DNA of 16,185 nt from Pseudomonadota bacterium (lineage in GTDB: Bacteria > Pseudomonadota > Gammaproteobacteria > Xanthomonadales > Xanthomonadaceae): assembly GCA_023425225.1 (NCBI GenBank), contig JAFADB010000118.1, positions 1-16,185 of the forward strand. The letters are read 5' to 3'. Positions 1 to 8,040 of this stretch are shown piece after piece. The notes below the pieces were generated by a model that was given only the letters and a program-made list of their open reading frames with translations, had not been told where the DNA came from and did no database searches. The position numbers and the translations under genes are program-made. Each line of letters begins with the position of its first letter. Position 1 is the first letter of the stretch.

Positions 1-355
1 AGCGCTTGCCGTTGACCAGGACCAGGACCTGGTCCGGCGACAGCCCGCGCAGCTGGGCCGGGCGCACGCCGCTGGTGCCGTCCACCAGCGCCGGGCGCGG
101 GAAGTTGAGCGAGGGCAGCACGCGCGACAGGGCGGTGGCCAGCTCGGTCGAGCCGGTGGACTGCAGCGCTTGCGGGGTGACGATGTCGATCGGCGACTGC
201 GATTCGGCCACGGTGCGGTCGCTGACGCGGGTGCCGGTGACGATGATGGTGTCGAGCGTGCTGGGAGCCGGCGCGGCAGTGGACTGCGCCAGGGCGGAGA
301 AGGGAAGGCCGAGTGCGATGGCAACAGCGGCGGTGAGCTTGGATGTGCGATTCAT
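1..355 (-). CDS. TonB-dependent outer-membrane receptor, N-terminal 118 residues (cut by window edge)
   Basis: The gene reads leftward from an ATG at 355-353 and runs off the window, so only the N-terminus is visible. Residues 1-23 form a signal peptide (basic MNRTSK, a hydrophobic core, then ALA before Gln24). A TonB-box-like stretch TLDTIIVTG lies at about 33-41. The plug domain begins near residue 50 with SQSPIDIVT, a segment ending in SRVLPSLNFPRP, and the terminal QLRGLSPDQVLVLVNGKR. In this family TonB-ExbBD energises uptake of siderophores, vitamin B12 or oligosaccharides across the outer membrane; the substrate cannot be told from the plug. A GGAG lies about 10 nt before the start. 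The gene is divergent from the ABC-F gene. Family assignment is secure; substrate and full length are unknown. Confidence 0.9.
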   Translation of the reverse strand, partial: MNRTSKLTAAVAIALGLPFSALAQSTAAPAPSTLDTIIVTGTRVSDRTVAESQSPIDIVTPQALQSTGSTELATALSRVLPSLNFPRPALVDGTSGVRPAQLRGLSPDQVLVLVNGKR

Positions 356-520
356 CAACGTGCGACTCCGGTAAGGATGGTGCGTTGCAGCGGTGTCGGG
401 TCCCCTTGGGGAGGGACAGCATGGCCGCGATGAACGCACCTCGAATTAACTCTTTATTAATGGGTGTCGAAACAGATTTCGCCTGAAACGGCCTGTCGGG
501 GAGGACACCGCCAGGCGTGG

Positions 521-571
521 CTCCGGCCGCGATGGGGCCTTTATTGGCGTAGCGTCCCGTCGCGGCCGGAG
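521..571. repeat. GC-rich inverted repeat, perfect 12-bp arms
   Basis: CTCCGGCCGCGA at 521-532 is exactly complementary to TCGCGGCCGGAG at 560-571, with a 27-nt loop between. It is followed by GTCGCGGCTACAGGAGCG. That ending resembles the short dispersed repeats scattered between genes in Lysobacter/Xanthomonas-type genomes, from memory rather than a search. The lack of a U-run argues against a simple terminator. Because it lies between divergent promoters it could also insulate them. Confidence 0.6.
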
Positions 572-627
572 TCGCGGCTACAGGAGCGTGGCGGGAGAAG
601 GGGCATGGAGGCCTCCGTGGATCACGG

Positions 628-654
628 CTGTCAAGTATTCGTTAACGCTAGAAT
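628..654 (+). promoter_or_regulatory. Candidate promoter for the ABC-F gene
   Basis: A -10-like TAGAAT (649-654, 5 of 6 to consensus) is preceded by CTGTCA (628-633, 4 of 6 to TTGACA) with a short 15-nt spacer. Transcription would start near 661 and leave a leader of about 53 nt. The -10 is convincing for a GC-rich genome; the -35 and spacing are weak. Confidence 0.35.
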
Positions 655-713
655 GGCGTCGCAGGAATGCTGCTCATCTGCTCATTCCTTTTGGTTATTT
701 ACGAGTCCCCCCG

Positions 714-2702
<1,989 letters not shown>

Positions 2703-2706
2703 AGCG

Positions 2707-2746
2707 CGCGGCGTCGCGGCCGTATTCTTCACCCGGCGACGCCGCG
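2707..2746 (+). terminator. Hairpin just after the ABC-F stop codon
   Basis: An 11-bp perfect stem (2707-2717 with 2736-2746, containing GGCGTCGC and GCGACGCC) closes an 18-nt loop and begins 4 nt after the ABC-F stop. There is no U-run, so it may act as an mRNA 3'-end stabiliser, a Rho-dependent stop or a weak terminator. The next gene starts 46 nt beyond it. Confidence 0.35.
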
Positions 2747-2792
2747 TCGCCACGCTATGCTTGCGCGCAGTTCCTGTCCCGGAGTTGCCCGC

Positions 2793-3506
2793 ATGGAAGT
2801 CCGTTCCCGCGCCGGCCGCATCGTCGCCGCCCTGTTGATCGCGCTCGGCCTGGCCGGCGCCGGCTGGTTCGCCGCCAGCGGCATGGCGCACCTGCGCACC
2901 GCCGACCGCTACGTCACCGTCAAGGGCTCGGCCGAGCGCATCGTCGATGCCGACCTGGTGGTGTGGCCGCTTTCGCAGACGGTGGGCGGCAACGACCTGG
3001 CCGCGGTGCAGACGCAACTGGACGCCAATACCGCCACGGTGCGCGCGTTCCTGACCGGTGCCGGCTTCGGCGACGACGAGGTGGTGGTGTCGCCGCCGCG
3101 GCTGGAGGACCGCTGGGCCTATTCCTACGGCGACAATCGTCCGCCCGAACGCTACCGCTACTCCAACACCGTCACCCTGCGTACCGCCAAGGTCGCCGAG
3201 GCGATGGCGGTGCTGCGCCGCAGCGGTGAGATCGTCGCCAAGGGCGTGATGCTCAACAGCAGCGACGACGGCGGCCCGGCGTTCGAGTTCACCAAACTCA
3301 ACGACATCAAGCCCGAGCTGATCGCCGAGGCCACCGCCAACGCGCGCAAGTCGGCCGAGCAGTTCGCCAAGGACTCCGGCGCCCGGCTGGGCGGCATCCG
3401 CAGCGCCAACCAGGGCGTGGTCTCGATCAGCGACCGCGACCGCGGCAGCCCGCAGGTCAAGACCGTGCGGGTGGTGACGACGGTGGAGTATTTCCTCAGG
3501 GACTGA
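2793..3506 (+). CDS. SIMPL-domain (DUF541/YggE-like) membrane-anchored protein
   Basis: The protein has 237 residues. A single hydrophobic segment at about 9-27 (IVAALLIALGLAGAGWFAA) follows a basic start and should be an uncleaved anchor or signal, placing the rest in the periplasm. Residues about 36-237 form a SIMPL domain, with RYVTVKGSAER near the start, a central VVVSPPRLEDRWAYSYGD and a C-terminal VVTTVEYFLRD typical of the YggE family. The biochemical role is poorly defined; E. coli YggE has been linked to oxidative-stress tolerance. The ATG at 2793 has GGAG 8 nt upstream; an earlier in-frame ATG at 2757 lacks a ribosome site and would add 12 non-family residues. It follows the ABC-F gene by 90 nt with a hairpin between, so co-transcription is uncertain. 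Confidence 0.85.
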   Translation: MEVRSRAGRIVAALLIALGLAGAGWFAASGMAHLRTADRYVTVKGSAERIVDADLVVWPLSQTVGGNDLAAVQTQLDANTATVRAFLTGAGFGDDEVVVSPPRLEDRWAYSYGDNRPPERYRYSNTVTLRTAKVAEAMAVLRRSGEIVAKGVMLNSSDDGGPAFEFTKLNDIKPELIAEATANARKSAEQFAKDSGARLGGIRSANQGVVSISDRDRGSPQVKTVRVVTTVEYFLRD

Positions 3507-3520
3507 GCGGACGCGGCGTC

Positions 3521-3669
3521 GCCCCGCGTGGCATGGTCGAAGACGGTCCGCGGGGCAACGAGGGAAGCGATGAGGCGCGGGGGAACGCCGCGCGTGCCGT
3601 GGCCCGAGGGAGGCGGATAGGGGCGGTGCCCCGACGGGACGGCCACATTGAAATCGCGCCGGCCGTCCC
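3521..3669. repeat. Cluster of inverted repeats between the SIMPL and FmdB genes
   Basis: The 202-nt spacer 3507-3708 holds no convincing gene but is rich in hairpins. GCCCCGCG (3521-3528) pairs perfectly with CGCGGGGC (3549-3556) around a 20-nt loop. GGGACGGCC (3636-3644) pairs perfectly with GGCCGTCCC (3661-3669) around a 16-nt loop. A small GGGGC-GGT-GCCCC lies between them. Short open frames across the region look like GC-rich noise. The first hairpin may end SIMPL transcription; the second lies 40 nt before the fmdB start and could be part of its leader. Confidence 0.5.
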
Positions 3670-3708
3670 CACCTTGCGCTCCGTCAGTTTCCCAGCTCCT
3701 CACTTCCC

Positions 3709-4017
3709 ATGCCCATCTACGCGTTCAAATGCACCGCCTGCGGCCACAGCTTCGACCGCCTGCAGAAGATGTCCGCCCCCGATCCCGAGGTGTGCCCGGC
3801 CTGCAGCGCCCATGCCGTGAAGCGGCAGGTCACCGCACCGGCCTTCCGCCTGGCCGGCAGCGGCTGGTACGAGACCGACTTCAAGTCGGCCGGCGAGAAG
3901 AAGCACAACCTGGCCGAGAGCGGATCGTCGGGCGAGGCGAAGCCGGCGGAGACGGCAGCGCCCGCCAAGACCGACAACGCCGGGAAGGCCCCCGCGGCGG
4001 AAAAGACCGCGGGCTAG
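3709..4017 (+). CDS. FmdB-family small zinc-ribbon protein
   Basis: The protein has 102 residues. The N-terminal third is the FmdB/CxxC_CxxC_SSSS regulatory domain: MPIYAFKCTACGHSFDRLQK, then CPAC. Cys8/Cys11 and Cys29/Cys32 form two CxxC knuckles that should bind one zinc. Residues about 63-102 are a disordered Ala/Lys/Glu/Pro-rich tail. The family is named after a regulator beside formamidase genes, but its molecular role in proteobacteria is unknown. From memory, relatives often sit directly upstream of aspS in xanthomonads; here two secreted-protein genes intervene. The ATG at 3709 gives the canonical MPIY start, without a strong Shine-Dalgarno sequence. Confidence 0.85.
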   Translation: MPIYAFKCTACGHSFDRLQKMSAPDPEVCPACSAHAVKRQVTAPAFRLAGSGWYETDFKSAGEKKHNLAESGSSGEAKPAETAAPAKTDNAGKAPAAEKTAG

Positions 4018-4051
4018 ACGGCCGCCCGGCGCAGGTCGCCGCGACGCCGGC

Positions 4052-4080
4052 TTGATCGTTCCATGCCGCATCGCTAGCTT
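4052..4080 (+). promoter_or_regulatory. Candidate promoter giving a leaderless or near-leaderless mRNA
   Basis: TTGATC (4052-4057) and TAGCTT (4075-4080) are separated by exactly 17 nt. The ATG of the next gene at 4087 lies 6 nt after the -10, so transcription would begin at or next to the start codon. The absence of a Shine-Dalgarno sequence agrees with this. The -10 matches consensus at only 3 of 6 positions. Confidence 0.3.
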
Positions 4081-4086
4081 GGCGGC

Positions 4087-4698
4087 ATGAAGACATGCGC
4101 GTTTCCCCTGCTCGTCGCGGCCTTTGCCTTTCCCGTCTCCGCCGCGCGGGCCACCACGCAGACGCAGCCGGCCGATCGCTTCATGGCTGCGATCGCCGCC
4201 CATTGCGGCCAGGCCTTCGCCGGCCGCATCGTCGCCAACGAACCGGCCACCGCCGCGCCCGATCCGTTCGAGGGCAAGCCGCTGGTGATGCACGTGCGCG
4301 GCTGCGATGCGCCTGAGCGGGAGCTGCGCGTGCCCTTCCACGTGGGCGATGACCATTCGCGCACCTGGGTGCTGACCCGTACCGGGGGCGGCCTGCGCCT
4401 CAAGCACGATCACCGGCACGCCGACGGCAGCGAGGACGTGCTGACCCGGTATGGCGGCGACAGCCGCGCGGCGGGCACCGCGGTGCGCCAGGAGTTCCCG
4501 GTCGATGCCGAATCCGTGGCCCTGTTCGAACGCGAGGGTTCCATCGCCTCGGTGCGCAACACCTGGGTGATGGAAGTCGAGCCGCGCAAGCGCTTCCTGT
4601 ACGAACTGAGCCGGCCGGACGGGCGCCTGTTCCAGGTGGAGTTCGACCTGTCGCGGCCGGTGGCGCTGCCGCCGGCGCCGTGGGGCGCCCTGGACTGA
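4087..4698 (+). CDS. Secreted protein of unknown function
   Basis: The protein has 203 residues. Residues 1-22 are a signal peptide (MKTCAFPLL, a hydrophobic core, then ARA before Thr). The mature part is soluble with no transmembrane segment. Visible motifs are AAHCGQAFAGRIVANEP, DPFEGKPLVMHVRGC (a Cys pair at 40 and 75 could form a disulfide), FHVGDDHSRTWVLTRT, GLRLKHDHRHADGSED and a C-terminal VEFDLSRPVALPPAPWG. I do not assign a named family, although the pattern looks like a conserved periplasmic protein rather than noise. The HDHRH cluster suggests possible metal contact, which is speculation. It follows the FmdB gene by 69 nt and converges with the DUF3011 gene. There is no clear Shine-Dalgarno sequence at 4087. 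Confidence 0.8.
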   Translation: MKTCAFPLLVAAFAFPVSAARATTQTQPADRFMAAIAAHCGQAFAGRIVANEPATAAPDPFEGKPLVMHVRGCDAPERELRVPFHVGDDHSRTWVLTRTGGGLRLKHDHRHADGSEDVLTRYGGDSRAAGTAVRQEFPVDAESVALFEREGSIASVRNTWVMEVEPRKRFLYELSRPDGRLFQVEFDLSRPVALPPAPWGALD

Positions 4699-4724
4699 GG
4701 GCGGTTCGCGGTTCCTGCCAAGGT

Positions 4725-4752
4725 CGGCCCGCGGAGCCGGCTCCGCGGGCCG
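4725..4752. terminator. Perfect 28-bp palindrome between convergent genes
   Basis: Each half of 14 bases (4725-4738 and 4739-4752; CGGCCCGCGGAGCC and its complement) matches exactly, giving a very GC-rich hairpin with a minimal loop. It lies 26 nt after the stop of the plus-strand secreted protein and 35 nt beyond the stop of the minus-strand DUF3011 gene. That position suits a shared bidirectional terminator or 3'-end block. There is no strong U-run on either side. Confidence 0.6.
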
Positions 4753-4787
4753 CATGCGCTTGTCGCTCCGATGCCGCGCCGGTCGGG

Positions 4788-5315
4788 TCAGCGCACGCCG
4801 AACCGGGCCCGGCAGCCGTCGTTGACCCACAGGTCGGTGCCGCGGATGCCCCAGGTGCGGCCTTCGACGCAGCGGGTCTTGGACAGTTGCTGGATCACGT
4901 AGGGCCGGCCCTGGCGACGGTCCCAGGCGCAGGTGCGCATGCGGTTGTCGTCGCTGGAGCAGGTCACCGCATAGCCGCTGTTGCCGCGGCGCGCCGGGCC
5001 CCAGCCGTTGCCGCGGGAGCCGTTGCCGCGGGCCTCGGCGAACTCGCCGCGGCAGCCGTTGCGCACGTGGATCTCGCCCTGGCGCGAGTACCAGCTGCTG
5101 CCTTCCACGCATTGCGCGCTCGACAGCTGGCGTACCAGTCGCGCGCTGCGCCAAGGCGTGGTGCAGCTGCGCTCGCGGCGGTCGTTGCTCTCGCAGCGCA
5201 CGGTGCCGCCGTTGCCCTGGTACCCGCCGCGCGCCGGCTGCGCGTGGGCCGACAGGCCCGCTGCCGCCGCGCCGAGCGCCAGCAGGACGAGCAGGGAAAG
5301 GCGCGGTGTGGCCAT
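4788..5315 (-). CDS. Secreted DUF3011-family protein with duplicated cysteine module
   Basis: The protein has 175 residues. Residues 1-25 are a signal peptide (hydrophobic core LSLLVLLALGAAAAG, then AHA before Gln). The mature protein is two copies of a four-cysteine module: Cys41/51/69/88 and Cys119/129/149/168. The spacings are 10, 18 and 19, then 10, 20 and 19. Each module contains VxCxS, RxCxW or RSCTTPW, a QLS-C-VEG-W core and a final NGC or DGC-R-F. This matches DUF3011 repeats of xanthomonads, probably oxidised to disulfides in the periplasm; function is unknown. The modules are joined by a Gly/Asn/Arg-rich linker (95-112). AGGAAG lies 7 nt before the ATG at 5315. The gene is divergent from aspS. 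Confidence 0.85.
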   Translation of the reverse strand: MATPRLSLLVLLALGAAAAGLSAHAQPARGGYQGNGGTVRCESNDRRERSCTTPWRSARLVRQLSSAQCVEGSSWYSRQGEIHVRNGCRGEFAEARGNGSRGNGWGPARRGNSGYAVTCSSDDNRMRTCAWDRRQGRPYVIQQLSKTRCVEGRTWGIRGTDLWVNDGCRARFGVR

Positions 5316-5388
5316 GGACGGTCTTCCTGTGGTTGGGTGGCTGCCATTTGGCCCGGCGGGAAATTAAGAAAAGATGAGCGGGCGCGAT

Positions 5389-5417
5389 TTGCCCCCATCC
5401 GCCGCCCGCCGCAGAAT
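5389..5417 (+). promoter_or_regulatory. Candidate aspS promoter
   Basis: TTGCCC (5389-5394) and CAGAAT (5412-5417) are separated by 17 nt; each matches 4 of 6 consensus positions. Transcription would start near 5424, about 44 nt before the aspS ATG. The position in a divergent spacer fits a promoter. Confidence 0.4.
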
Positions 5418-5467
5418 ATCCGGCTTGCCGGCGCCACCCGCGCCAACCCCCTGCGGAGCTTTACCCC

Positions 5468-7222
5468 ATGCGTACCCATTACTGCGGCCTGGTCGACGAG
5501 ACCCTGATCGGGCAAACCGTCACCCTGGCCGGCTGGACCGATGTCGCCCGCAACCTCGGCGGCGTGTGCTTCATCGACCTGCGCGACCACGAGGGCATCG
5601 TCCAGGTGACGGTGGAGCCCTCCAACGCCGAGGTGTTCGCGGTGGCCGCCAGCCTGGGCTACGAGGACGTGCTGCAGGTCGAGGGCGTGGTGCGCGCGCG
5701 AGAGTCGGTCAACGACAAGCTGCGCAGCGGCAAGGTGGAGGTGATCGCCACCCGCATCACCGTGCTCAACAAGGCCGCGCCGCTGCCGTTCCACGCCCAC
5801 GAGAACCCCACCGAGGAAACCCGCCTGCGCTACCGCTACCTGGACCTGCGCCGTCCGGAGATGCAGCGTATGCAGCGCACCCGCATCAAGCTGGTGCGGG
5901 CGCTGCGCCGCTGGCTGGACGAGCGCGACTTCCAGGACATCGAGACGCCGATCCTGACCAAGGCCACGCCCGAGGGCGCGCGCGACTTCCTGGTGCCGGC
6001 ACGCATGCACGAGGGCGAGTTCTACGCGCTGCCGCAGAGCCCGCAGCTATTCAAGCAGATCCTGATGATCGCCGGCTTCGACCGCTACTACCAGATCGCG
6101 CGCTGCTTCCGCGACGAGGCGCTGCGCGCCGACCGCCAGCTGGAGTTCACCCAGCTGGACATGGAGTTCGCCTTCGTCCAGGAGCGCGACATCCAGGACA
6201 CGGTGGAAGGCATGATCCGCCACGTATTCAAGCAGGTCATCGGCGCCGAGCTGGCTGACCCGTTCCCGCGCATGACCTGGGCCGAGGCGATGCGCCGCTA
6301 CGGTTCGGACAAGCCGGACCTGCGCATCGACCTGGAGCTGATCGACGTGGCCACGCAGGTGCGCGGCAGCGAGTTCAAGGTGTTCACCGACGCCGCGGCC
6401 GACCCGGAAGGGCGCGTGGCGGCGCTGCGCATCCCCGGCGGCGCCAGCCTGTCGCGCAAGCACATCGACGACTACGCCGCGCATGCGGCCAAGTTCGGTG
6501 CCAAGGGCCTGGCCTACGTCAAGCTGGGCGAGAACGGCGAGGTCAGCTCGCCGATCGCCAAGTTCTTCTCCGATGACGCCTTCGCCGCGCTGCTCGGCCA
6601 TGTCGGCGCCGGCAACGGCGACATCGTGTTCTTCGGTGCCGGCAAGTACAACACCGTGTCCGACTTCATGGGCGCGCTGCGGCTCAAGGCCGGCCGCGAG
6701 TTCGGGCGGGTCGCCGAAGGCTGGCGGCCGCTTTGGGTCACCGACTTCCCGATGTTCGAGTGGGACGAGGCCGAGCAGCGCTACGTGGCCCTGCACCATC
6801 CTTTCACCGCGCCGGCGGTGGACGACATCGCGCAGTTGCGCGAGCACGCGAAGACGGCGGTGTCGCGCGGCTACGACATGGTGCTCAACGGCAACGAGAT
6901 CGGTGGTGGCTCGATCCGCATCCACCGTCCGGAGATGCAGAGCGCGGTGTTCGAACTGCTCGGCATCGGTGCCGAGGAGGCGCGCGCCAAGTTCGGCTTC
7001 CTGCTCGACGCGCTCAACTACGGCGCCCCGCCGCACGGCGGCATCGCCTTCGGCATCGACCGCATCGCCGCGCTGATGGCCGGCACCGAGTCGATCCGCG
7101 ACGTGATCCCGTTCCCCAAGACCACCTCCGCGCAGTGCCTGATGACCGGCGCGCCGTCGCCGATCCCGGACGCGCAGCTGGCCGAGGTGCACGTGCAGGT
7201 GCGGCCCAGGAAGCCGGAGTGA
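5468..7222 (+). CDS. aspS: Aspartyl-tRNA synthetase
   Basis: This 584-residue class IIb synthetase charges tRNA-Asp with aspartate and acts as a cytosolic homodimer. An N-terminal OB-fold anticodon domain covers about 1-105 (VTLAGWTDVARNLGGVCFID). The catalytic core includes RYRYLDLRRPEM, TKATPEGARDFLVP, FYALPQSPQLFKQ, motif 2 around FRDE (214-217) with RADRQLEFTQLD, the bacterial GAD insertion (roughly 290-420), LNGNEIGGGSIRIH and motif 3 GIAFGIDR (525-532, Arg532). Length and motifs match bacterial AspRS. Leu30 occupies the place of the His found in non-discriminating enzymes such as that of Pseudomonas aeruginosa, which hints at strict tRNA-Asp specificity. GGAG lies 9 nt before the ATG. 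The gene appears to be transcribed alone from its own promoter. Confidence 0.98.
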   Translation: MRTHYCGLVDETLIGQTVTLAGWTDVARNLGGVCFIDLRDHEGIVQVTVEPSNAEVFAVAASLGYEDVLQVEGVVRARESVNDKLRSGKVEVIATRITVLNKAAPLPFHAHENPTEETRLRYRYLDLRRPEMQRMQRTRIKLVRALRRWLDERDFQDIETPILTKATPEGARDFLVPARMHEGEFYALPQSPQLFKQILMIAGFDRYYQIARCFRDEALRADRQLEFTQLDMEFAFVQERDIQDTVEGMIRHVFKQVIGAELADPFPRMTWAEAMRRYGSDKPDLRIDLELIDVATQVRGSEFKVFTDAAADPEGRVAALRIPGGASLSRKHIDDYAAHAAKFGAKGLAYVKLGENGEVSSPIAKFFSDDAFAALLGHVGAGNGDIVFFGAGKYNTVSDFMGALRLKAGREFGRVAEGWRPLWVTDFPMFEWDEAEQRYVALHHPFTAPAVDDIAQLREHAKTAVSRGYDMVLNGNEIGGGSIRIHRPEMQSAVFELLGIGAEEARAKFGFLLDALNYGAPPHGGIAFGIDRIAALMAGTESIRDVIPFPKTTSAQCLMTGAPSPIPDAQLAEVHVQVRPRKPE

Positions 7223-7280
7223 TCGCGGCGGCCTGACGGATGGCATCGATGCCGGTCCGGCACGGCACGTCGGGCCCGCT

Positions 7281-7441
7281 TCCTTCTCCCGCTTGCGGGG
7301 CCACGGCCCCCTTTTCGGGGGAAGGTGGCGGTGCCGGATGGGAGGCCTTTGCTGTGGCTTTCCCATGCTTCCGGCAACCCCCATCCGTCTCCGGATCGAG
7401 CCCGCGGCGGGTTCTTCGGGCCGCTTCCCCCGTGGGGGAGG
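7281..7441. repeat. Two facing copies of a GC-rich palindromic element after aspS
   Basis: The 274-nt spacer 7223-7496 contains no gene. Copy 1 reads rightward from about 7281: CCTTCTCCCGCTTGCGGGG, an internal CCCCC-TTTTC-GGGGG hairpin (7307-7321), GGAAGG, then CCGGATGGGAG to about 7345. Copy 2 lies on the opposite strand, about 7371-7441. It includes the stem CTTCCCCC-GT-GGGGGAGG (7424-7441, one G:U) and, read in reverse, CGGCCCGAAG and GGATGGGGG. Copy 1 shares its core with the insertion in the ABC-F gene; relative to that copy its right arm carries an extra stretch of about 17 nt. Facing copies could fold into a larger cruciform and may also end aspS transcription. Confidence 0.7.
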
Positions 7442-7496
7442 GAATGGATTCGTGTTTTGCTGAAGGGACAGCCGCGCGGGGAGGAAGAGGGGCCGG

Positions 7497-8030
7497 ATGG
7501 AGACGCATGACATGACCTGCACGATCCGCCGCGCCGGCCCGGCCGATGCCGAGACCGTATCGGCGCTGGCCGCGCGCACCTTCACCGAGACCTTCGGACA
7601 CCTGTACCCGGACGAGGACCTGCGCAGCTTCCTTGCCGAGAGCTATGCGGTGGAGCGTTCGCGCATCGTGCTGGCGCACCCGGACTATGCGATCTGGCTG
7701 CTGGAGGACGACGGCGTGGCGGTAGGCCATGCGGCCGCCGGCCCCTGCGGCCTGCCGCACCCGCAGGTAAGCCCCGGCGACGGCGAGCTGAAGCGGTTAT
7801 ACCTGCTGCGCAGCCACCAGAACGCGGGCCTGGGCGGTCGCCTGTTCGACGCGGCGATGCAGTGGCTGCTGCGCGACGGGCCGCGCACGCTGTGGATCGG
7901 CGTGTGGTCGCAGAACTTCGGCGCCCAGCGCTTCTATGCCCGCCACGGTTTCGAGCAGGTTGGCACCTACGAGTTCCCGGTCGGCCGTATGCGCGACCTG
8001 GAGTTCATCCTGCGCCGCGGGCCCGGCTAG
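7497..8030 (+). CDS. GNAT-family N-acetyltransferase
   Basis: The protein has 177 residues and should transfer acetyl from acetyl-CoA to an amine; the substrate is unknown. The N-terminal TCTIRRAGPADAETVSALAA is the typical first strand and helix. The TFTETFGHLYPDEDLRSFL segment is shared with a common proteobacterial GNAT subgroup. Motif A spans about 98-117, with LKRLYLL followed by the acetyl-CoA loop QNAGLGG (108-114). Motif B is WSQNFGAQRFYARHGFEQVG (137-156) with Asn140 and Tyr147. The start at 7497 has GGAAGAGG about 6 nt upstream. The in-frame ATG at 7512 with GGAG 9 nt upstream is an equally reasonable start and would give 172 residues. The stop lies 10 nt before the next gene, whose ribosome site overlaps it. 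Confidence 0.9.
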   Translation: METHDMTCTIRRAGPADAETVSALAARTFTETFGHLYPDEDLRSFLAESYAVERSRIVLAHPDYAIWLLEDDGVAVGHAAAGPCGLPHPQVSPGDGELKRLYLLRSHQNAGLGGRLFDAAMQWLLRDGPRTLWIGVWSQNFGAQRFYARHGFEQVGTYEFPVGRMRDLEFILRRGPG

Positions 8031-8040
8031 GAGCGTGGCG

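Larger units (their letters stand above)
356..713. other. Divergent intergenic region between the TonB receptor and the ABC-F gene
   Basis: This 358-base spacer must carry promoters for both divergent genes. The receptor-proximal part (about 430-480) is AT-richer than the surroundings and includes a short inverted repeat, ATTAA-7 nt-TTAAT (445-461), which could be a promoter or operator for the receptor. The middle holds a long GC-rich inverted repeat (521-571) followed by CTACAGGAGCG, a tail common in dispersed xanthomonad repeats. The right part (625-713) carries a candidate promoter for the ABC-F gene. Short reading frames here lack ribosome binding sites and recognisable sequence, so I call no gene. 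Confidence 0.5.

Noticed and set aside
6..433. Short plus-strand open frames in the first 430 bases
   Set aside because: The minus strand encodes a clear signal peptide, TonB box and plug domain, so the plus-strand frames are shadows.
588..713. Longer N-terminus for the ABC-F protein from a GTG at 588
   Set aside because: The 42 added residues do not match the family, and the frame crosses the candidate promoter.
4680..5507. 275-residue plus-strand open frame across the DUF3011 gene and aspS leader
   Set aside because: It is opposite a secreted protein with ordered cysteine repeats, is Ala/Val-rich with no motif, and runs into the aspS start in another frame.
7223..7496. tRNA or riboswitch in the spacer after aspS
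   Set aside because: No cloverleaf, T-loop sequence or known aptamer core is visible; the structure is explained by palindromic repeats.
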